Below are positions 14,201-17,374 of a DNA stretch of 17,374 nt, in pieces; positions within the stretch are counted from its first letter, which is position 1, and every line of letters starts with the position of its first letter. The translations under genes and the position numbers were made by a program. A model generated the notes under the pieces. It searched no databases and was not told the DNA's origin. It was given only the letters and a program-made list of their open reading frames with translations. This stretch comes from Candidatus Eiseniibacteriota bacterium (GTDB lineage Bacteria; Eisenbacteria; RBG-16-71-46; SZUA-252): contig JAEHDN010000035.1 in NCBI GenBank assembly GCA_016880395.1, forward strand, positions 1 through 17,374, in the 5' to 3' direction.

Positions 14201-14889
14201 TCCTCTTCGAGAAGGTGAAGGGGCCGGCCGCGCGGATGGAGTTCGCGAAGGGGATCGAGTCCCGCTACAACGACCGCCGGCGGGTGGACGACGAGCGCGC
14301 CATGTACGACGTGGACGGCAAGCGCGAGGCGGACAACACGGTGCTCTACGACCGGGGCGGCTGGGTCTTCTGGATGCTCTACGACCATCTCGGGCACGAT
14401 CGCGCGCTCGCGGGCTACCGCAACTTCATCCAGACCTGGAGCGTGAGCCGCGACCATCCGGCGCTCCAGGACTTCGTGGCCGCGATGCGCCCCTACGCGC
14501 AGGACCCGGTGGCGTACGACGCGTTCGCTCAGGAGTGGATGGAGGACAAGGTCGTCCCGGAGTACCGCGTGACCGACGCGACGAAGCGCAAGGTGGGGGA
14601 CGGCTTCGAGGTGACCGCCACCGTGCGGAACATCGGCACGGGCGTCATGCCTGTCGAGATCGCCGCGACGGCGGGGGAGCGCTGGGTGAAGCGAAAGGGG
14701 ACGGGCACGTCGGCTCCGGCCTCGACGCCGAACCCGGGCTATCACGACGCGCGCGAGACCATCACGCTCGCGGCCGGCGAGTCGCGGAAGGTCACCCTCC
14801 GGTGCGGCTTCCAGCCGGAGCGTGTGGTGGTGGACCCGGACGTCCGGGTGCTTCAGCTACGGCGCAAGCTCGCCGTCGCCACCCTCTGA
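11284..14889 (+). CDS. ABC-2 permease (duplicated) fused to an M1-family metallopeptidase domain
   Basis: 1201 residues. I count 13 likely membrane segments: six at about 21-38, 68-88, 113-134, 157-178, 186-205, 258-274; six at about 345-365, 378-399, 426-452, 458-484, 490-514, 546-564; and one at 588-608. Each six-helix half has a matching cytoplasmic loop between its second and third helices (residues 90-116 and 402-427, sharing 'LLYSTPL' / 'ILYATPI'), so both permease halves are in one chain. Positive loops (275-292, 563-584) place the C-terminal ~590 residues outside. That part is M1-like: 'HEAAH' (940-944), Glu964 as third zinc ligand, 'TFSEN' (916-920) at the GAMEN exopeptidase site, and catalytic-type Tyr1022 in 'LYDRGG'. 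HEXXH-to-Glu spacing is 19 residues rather than the usual 18. Fusions of this kind are known in annotation; the substrate is not. Confidence 0.9.
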   Translation: MSLRRLGATFRVELAHTFRRPLFVILALVLLLSGWGLSTGHVQISSGDSSVGGTKAWITSEFAQTQMMTYIVLLYYAFFIAISAGLTLIRDRETKVDALLYSTPLTAGEYVWGRYLAITAGFVVLMAWQVLVNAFFNHVVPNAGANEIRGPFALGSYAIPVLTIGIPFLLFYAALSMYVGQRAQNGVLVFILPVAMLLVCGFFLWTWSPSWLDWRVNRLLQLLDPSGYRWLNEALLKVDRGVAYYNRAHVPYDMLFFVNRAVLLVIGLASVLLTQRSVARAKRGAVEARARNLRAVTAPETLSPWLEGAQDVASLRMSGGQPGFLRTVRAVAGAEMRELVRQKGLYIFIPLILLQALGNALVAVGAFDTPILLTPGITAVAIANQVSGWVCLLLLFYTVESLERERAADLAPILYATPIRTGALLTGKAVANAVVGGAVLVASLLACFLAVLVQHTVPFSIVPFLLVWGLLLVPTFLVWTTFVTAVYAAVGSRYAAYGIALAALIFTLFRAVLGQINWVFNWPLWGALRWSDLGFFETDRAALVWNRIGVLGLSVLFTVLAVRLFARRGHDAVQTMHRLAPGRLMGSALKLAPFAAVPAIACSVLLVQVHDGIGGGVAKKARKDYWAKNLKTWMNAPLPDIGRADIALKLDPARHWISSRGSLTLVNGADSVLARFPITGGDHWEHVTWTLNGKPYTPETTERLYVIQPPSPLAPGDSVAVGWSFDGRLPRGATRNGENTEEFILPSGVVLTGFTPSFMPVLGFMESVGETKENRTEPRRYPRDYWKGVTRAGFGATAWFPARISVTGPEAYTLNSVGVCTRNSVKDGWRTQVWETDHPVKILNVVCGRWQVKQGHGTTIYYSAAHPYNVAEMSQTLDAARRWYSEWFLPYPWKELKLSEFPALAGYAQGFGTNITFSENIGFLTRNETKTDATFLVTAHEAAHQWWGNILTPADGPNGDFLSEGAAHFSTMLLFEKVKGPAARMEFAKGIESRYNDRRRVDDERAMYDVDGKREADNTVLYDRGGWVFWMLYDHLGHDRALAGYRNFIQTWSVSRDHPALQDFVAAMRPYAQDPVAYDAFAQEWMEDKVVPEYRVTDATKRKVGDGFEVTATVRNIGTGVMPVEIAATAGERWVKRKGTGTSAPASTPNPGYHDARETITLAAGESRKVTLRCGFQPERVVVDPDVRVLQLRRKLAVATL

Positions 14890-15831
14890 GGGGACGCGCT
14901 CGAAGTAGAGACTGGCCTTCTTGTCGCCGGCCGTGTACCCGAGCGCGAGCTCCGTGGCCGCGAACCCGAATCGGTCGACCTTCGGGAGGATGGAGAGGAA
15001 GCGCGCCTCGCGCCTCATGACGGAATCGGCGCAGGCCATGCGGGTCGCGACCGGGGGCGCGATCGCGATCTCCCCCGGCGCGTGCAGCGCGCGCAAGGCC
15101 GCCGAGTACGTGTTGCAGCCCGCGCGCCCGGAGATGCGGCCCTTGTCCACGGACAGGGTCACCTCGGGGGTCTCCGGGGCCGGCTCGCCGTCGGCCCACG
15201 CGCGGAGCCGCCAGCGCGTGCCCTCGATGGTCTCGAGCGTGAGGCGGCCCATGGGATTCGGATTGGTGCGCTCCCGCCACGTCCCGGAGTTCCACTCCCA
15301 CATGCGCGTCCTCAGCTCGCCGGGGAACGCAAGGGCATCGTCGGGTCCGGCCTGAACCACTTCGAGCACGATGCGGTCGTGATCGAACCGCGCATCTCGG
15401 ACCTGCACGCGATCCCCGATCCGCCGGAGCGCGGTGTTCTCGATGTCGTCCCCCCGGTGCTGGACCAGCGCCCAGTACATGTTGGTGCCGCTCCCTCCCG
15501 ACTGCCCCTGGAGGAAGACGAGCCCGTCCTCCTTGTCGTCCCCATCGACGTCGCCGATCAGCACGTAGTTGCGCACGAGATTCACGCTCGGCCTCGAAGC
15601 GATGCCGGGCACGGCCGTGTCCCCCTCCCACCGGCCCCGATGCAGCGTGATCGCCACGTCCTCCTCGAGGCCGAGATAGGTCAGGTTCTCGACGACCGGA
15701 AGCGTAATCATCGGCTCCGTGACCGCGGGCTCGCTTCCCGAAGGAGGAGCCGGCTCACGCGTCTTGCAGGCTGGAATCAGGAGCGCGCCGGCGAGCAGCA
15801 GGCGCAGGGGAACGATCGCACGGGTCTGCAC
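14857..15831 (-). CDS. Lipoprotein with C-terminal META (HslJ-like) domain
   Basis: 324 residues, GTG start at 15831 supported by GAGGAGG (15847-15841) nine bases upstream. Residues 1-22 form a lipoprotein signal (LLIPAC, Cys22) followed by a Pro/Glu-rich linker. Residues 45-185 are a beta-rich part of unknown family containing 'IGDVDGDDKEDGLVFL' (92-107), an Asp-rich loop like those binding calcium in FG-GAP/dockerin proteins. Residues 200-312 match the META domain: 'IEGTRWRL', 'GRISGRAGCNTYSA' (231-244), 'ATRMAC' (262-267), 'EARFLSIL'. META proteins are envelope proteins of unclear function, E. coli HslJ being linked to novobiocin resistance. Its last 33 bases overlap the end of the convergent M1 fusion gene. 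Promoter at 15925-15897. Confidence 0.82.
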   Translation of the reverse strand: MQTRAIVPLRLLLAGALLIPACKTREPAPPSGSEPAVTEPMITLPVVENLTYLGLEEDVAITLHRGRWEGDTAVPGIASRPSVNLVRNYVLIGDVDGDDKEDGLVFLQGQSGGSGTNMYWALVQHRGDDIENTALRRIGDRVQVRDARFDHDRIVLEVVQAGPDDALAFPGELRTRMWEWNSGTWRERTNPNPMGRLTLETIEGTRWRLRAWADGEPAPETPEVTLSVDKGRISGRAGCNTYSAALRALHAPGEIAIAPPVATRMACADSVMRREARFLSILPKVDRFGFAATELALGYTAGDKKASLYFERVPSEGGDGELAP

Positions 15832-15896
15832 CGTCCGTTACCTCCTCGGTCGGGTGATGTCGGGATCGCAGGGCCGGCCACGCCGTCCCGCGCAGC

Positions 15897-15925
15897 AGCC
15901 TATCGAGGGTTGCCCGGTTCGGCAA
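15897..15925 (-). promoter_or_regulatory. Candidate promoter of the META lipoprotein (TTGCCG-N17-TAGGCT)
   Basis: On the minus strand TTGCCG (15925-15920) and TAGGCT (15902-15897) are 17 bp apart. It overlaps, back to back, the promoter of the divergent DinB-like gene, with only 4 bp between the two -35 boxes. Confidence 0.55.
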
Positions 15926-15938
15926 GGGCGCGTAGGCT
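15910..15938 (+). promoter_or_regulatory. Candidate promoter of the DinB-like gene (TTGCCC-N17-TAGGCT)
   Basis: TTGCCC (15910-15915) and TAGGCT (15933-15938) with a 17-bp spacer. It would start transcription about 35-40 bases before the ATG at 15982. It shares its DNA with the opposite-strand promoter, making the whole 15897-15938 segment an imperfect dyad. Confidence 0.55.
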
Positions 15939-15981
15939 TCCTCGATCCGAGCCGCCGGGCCACGCGCAAGGAGAGAAGCCA

Positions 15982-16485
15982 ATGACCAAGCTGTCCGCCG
16001 ACGATCCGACCACCCGGGCCTTTCTCCGGCACGCCCTGGCCACGCTCGCCTACCGCGCCGGCAAGACCGTGCGCGGGACCCCCGAGGAGTTCGGCCGGTT
16101 CCGGGCCACACCGGAGTCGCCGTCGTGCGTGGAGATCCTCGCGCACATGGGGGATCTGATGGACTGGGTGCTCCGCACGGTGCAGGGCGCTCCGGCCTTC
16201 ACCCAGGCGACCCCTCAGGCGTGGGAGGCCGAGATCCGCCGCTTCTACGCCTCGCTCGGGGCCCTCGACGCCTACCTGGCCTCGGGTGAGCTGATCCGGT
16301 GGGATCCGGGCAGCGTCTTCCAGGGCGGGATCGCCGATGCCCTGACCCACACGGGGCAGCTCGCCATGCTCCGCAGGCTCGCCGGATTCAAGATGAAGGG
16401 AGAGAGTTACAACCGGGCGGACATCCGGATCGGCCGCGTGGGCTTGGAGCAGACCCCCGCCGACCCGAAGTTCGAGTTCGACTGA
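15982..16485 (+). CDS. DinB/YfiT-like four-helix-bundle protein
   Basis: 167 residues, close to the usual DinB-family length. The helical layout and the motif pair 'SCVEILAHMGDLMDWVL' (His55) and 'GGIADALTHTGQLAMLRRLAG' (His123) match DinB-like metal-binding bundles, in which three histidines hold a divalent metal. Here the residue four before His123, where the third ligand is expected, is Asp119, giving a His/Asp/His set. Family members include damage-inducible proteins of unknown role and bacillithiol/mycothiol-dependent transferases; no function can be assigned. AAGGAGAG (15968-15975) six bases upstream supports ATG 15982, and the longer in-frame opening from 15082 is antisense noise. Divergent from the META lipoprotein with overlapping promoters. 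Confidence 0.8.
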   Translation: MTKLSADDPTTRAFLRHALATLAYRAGKTVRGTPEEFGRFRATPESPSCVEILAHMGDLMDWVLRTVQGAPAFTQATPQAWEAEIRRFYASLGALDAYLASGELIRWDPGSVFQGGIADALTHTGQLAMLRRLAGFKMKGESYNRADIRIGRVGLEQTPADPKFEFD

Positions 16486-16491
16486 AACGAG

Positions 16492-16519
16492 GCGGCGCCG
16501 CCCCGAAGGACGGCGCCGC
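16492..16519. terminator. Bidirectional hairpin between the DinB-like and exported-protein genes
   Basis: GCGGCGCCG (16492-16500) and CGGCGCCGC (16511-16519) form nine perfect pairs around a 10-base loop, six bases after the DinB-like stop and in the gap between two convergent genes. No T-run follows, so it may be a weak intrinsic terminator or a stabilising 3' end. Confidence 0.45.
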
Positions 16520-16557
16520 TCGCATCGTGGGCCGCGCCGCGCCGCGACCCCGGGCGA

Positions 16558-17124
16558 TTACGCCCGCTCGTAGATCTGCTCGATCTGCATCGTCGCCCCG
16601 GAGCGTCCCCGCGCGACCTCGGTCCGCACCACCAGCGTGCGGCCGCGATTGGCGAGACGGAACGATTGCGTGACCTGCGTCCCGCGAGGCCCCATCTGCT
16701 CTGCTTCGAGCACGGGCCCATGCCACTGGCCGATGAGCACGTCGCGGTCGTTCTGGTTCTGGTTGCGGTTGCGGAAGCGGCTATCGCCGAAGCCGCCGCG
16801 TCCGTTGAAGCCGAAGTGATCGTCCAGCAGGATCACCTGCACGACCTCACCCCGACGGTTCATCACGCGGACCCGGTTCGGGCCCTGCACGATCTGGAAC
16901 GCGCGCGGGAGCGTGACATCTCCCAGGCCCACGCCCTGGCCCCTGTCATTGCCCCGGCCAAAGTCACGCCCTCCGTGCCAGTACTTGCCGTTCGAGCCGT
17001 GCTCGAGCCGCCACGTGCCGCTCAGATTGGGCGTGGGGACGATGGTGCGGGCCGATGCTTCGGTCGCCAGCCCGGCGGCGACGAGGATCGCCAGCGCGAG
17101 ACTCCAAACAGTCCGTCGATTCAT
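16558..17124 (-). CDS. Exported protein of unknown function ('NLSGTW' lipocalin-like type)
   Basis: 188 residues. Signal peptide about 1-26 (hydrophobic 'WSLALAILVAAGLA', cleavage near ASA|RT). The mature protein begins with 'PNLSGTWRL' (32-40), the opening of a common family of small secreted beta-sheet proteins in diderm bacteria, and ends 'GRTLVVRTEV...MQIEQIYERA', a strand pair typical of the same family. The middle carries low-complexity Gly/Arg/Asn segments ('GGRDFGRGNDRGQG' about 51-64 and 'RFRNRNQNQNDRD' about 116-128), which look like flexible loops. GAGG (17136-17133) eight bases before the ATG gives weak ribosome-site support. I do not recognise a specific function. Confidence 0.72.
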   Translation of the reverse strand: MNRRTVWSLALAILVAAGLATEASARTIVPTPNLSGTWRLEHGSNGKYWHGGRDFGRGNDRGQGVGLGDVTLPRAFQIVQGPNRVRVMNRRGEVVQVILLDDHFGFNGRGGFGDSRFRNRNQNQNDRDVLIGQWHGPVLEAEQMGPRGTQVTQSFRLANRGRTLVVRTEVARGRSGATMQIEQIYERA

Positions 17125-17237
17125 GATGGATACCTCGGGTTCTCACCCTGGGGGGATTCGGCCCCCGGAGCCTCGTTGCCCCGTCCGGCCCGGCTCGAGC
17201 CCCCTGCCCGTGCCTGACCATGAGACGCTTGGACCTG

Positions 17238-17275
17238 TGGCACAAACATGGCACCCAGCCTGCAGATTGTGGCAG
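17238..17275. promoter_or_regulatory. Three phased TGGCA repeats upstream of the exported-protein gene
   Basis: TGGCAC at 17238, TGGCAC at 17249 and TGGCAG at 17270 are direct repeats spaced 11 and 21 bp, that is one and two helical turns, so they face one side of the DNA. They lie 115-150 bp upstream of the minus-strand ATG at 17124. Possible operator array; the first two also resemble a sigma-54 -24/-12 pair on the plus strand. Confidence 0.3.
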
Positions 17276-17374
17276 CTATAAGTAATTGAAATGACGCAGG
17301 TTGTAGTTCGTCAGCCGGAGGCGGAACTCGCAGGTGAGGCGGCCCAGGAGAGGTCCGGGCGCCGGGGGGGCCAC
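17276..17374 (-). CDS. Possible 3' end of a gene entering from the right edge
   Basis: On the minus strand a frame is open from the right edge through 32 codons to TAG at 17278-17276, ending '...CEFRLRLTNYNLRHFNYL'. Nothing else plausible occupies this end. The fragment is too short to identify and its composition near the stop is AT-richer than the neighbours. Confidence 0.3.
   Translation of the reverse strand: MAPPAPGPLLGRLTCEFRLRLTNYNLRHFNYL

Noticed and set aside
17291..17374. Plus-strand ATG frame running to the right edge
   Set aside because: No ribosome site, no recognisable residues, and it competes with the equally open minus frame; too short to support.
1..17374. Search for tRNA, rRNA, CRISPR arrays, IS ends or phage genes
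   Set aside because: No cloverleaf with CCA-type ends, no spaced identical repeats, no transposase or integrase motifs were seen by eye.

Overview
The window is uniformly GC-rich, with coding on both strands and short intergenic gaps. It looks like the chromosome of a diderm (Gram-negative) bacterium: there are lipoproteins, a periplasmic-type Cu/Zn superoxide dismutase and an outer-membrane barrel protein ending in phenylalanine. The gene mix (ABC permease/M1 peptidase fusion, Lhr-like helicase, META-domain lipoprotein, small metallothionein) would suit an uncultured FCB-group, Eisenbacteria-like or myxobacteria-like lineage. That placement is a guess; there is no rRNA or other marker. I see no tRNA, CRISPR array, IS element or phage gene.

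Layout. (1) 1-207, minus: 5' end of an Lhr-type helicase, cut by the left edge. (2) 436-4156, plus: a tight three-gene operon (secreted cupredoxin-like protein, membrane histidine kinase, outer-membrane porin-like barrel), each junction an ATGA overlap, preceded by a leader with a strong hairpin. (3) 4161-6844, minus: two PLP enzymes, tryptophanase (tnaA) then a cystathionine/methionine gamma-lyase-like enzyme, again joined by ATGA. (4) 6964-8325, plus: an M20 dipeptidase divergent from tnaA. (5) 8463-10120: a metal/oxidative-stress patch with lipoprotein SodC, a metallothionein-like protein (minus) and a Spy/CpxP-like helical protein. (6) 10313-14889, plus: an ABC ATPase and a 1201-residue fusion of a duplicated ABC-2 permease to an M1-type metallopeptidase. 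(7) 14857-17124: a META-domain lipoprotein (minus), a DinB-like protein (plus) and a small exported protein (minus). (8) 17276-17374: a possible 3' end of a gene entering from the right on the minus strand.

How the genes may work together. The 436-4156 operon places a copper-site protein in the periplasm, a CACHE-like sensor kinase in the inner membrane and a barrel in the outer membrane, so it reads as an envelope sensing/uptake module; no response regulator is present. The tnaA operon and the neighbouring dipeptidase fit peptide and amino-acid catabolism (pyruvate, ammonia, indole, possibly sulfur volatiles). The ABC/M1 operon supplies two permease halves and a peptidase predicted to lie outside the membrane, a one-gene transporter/protease of unknown substrate.

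Regulatory structure. Four promoters share the form TTGCNN-N17-TAGNNT; two of them (15897-15938) lie back to back as an imperfect dyad. The -10 boxes proposed for tnaA and the M20 gene sit so close to their ATGs that leaderless mRNAs are possible. Convergent pairs either share a hairpin or have no room for one (4-bp gap at 4157-4160; 33-bp overlap at 14857-14889).
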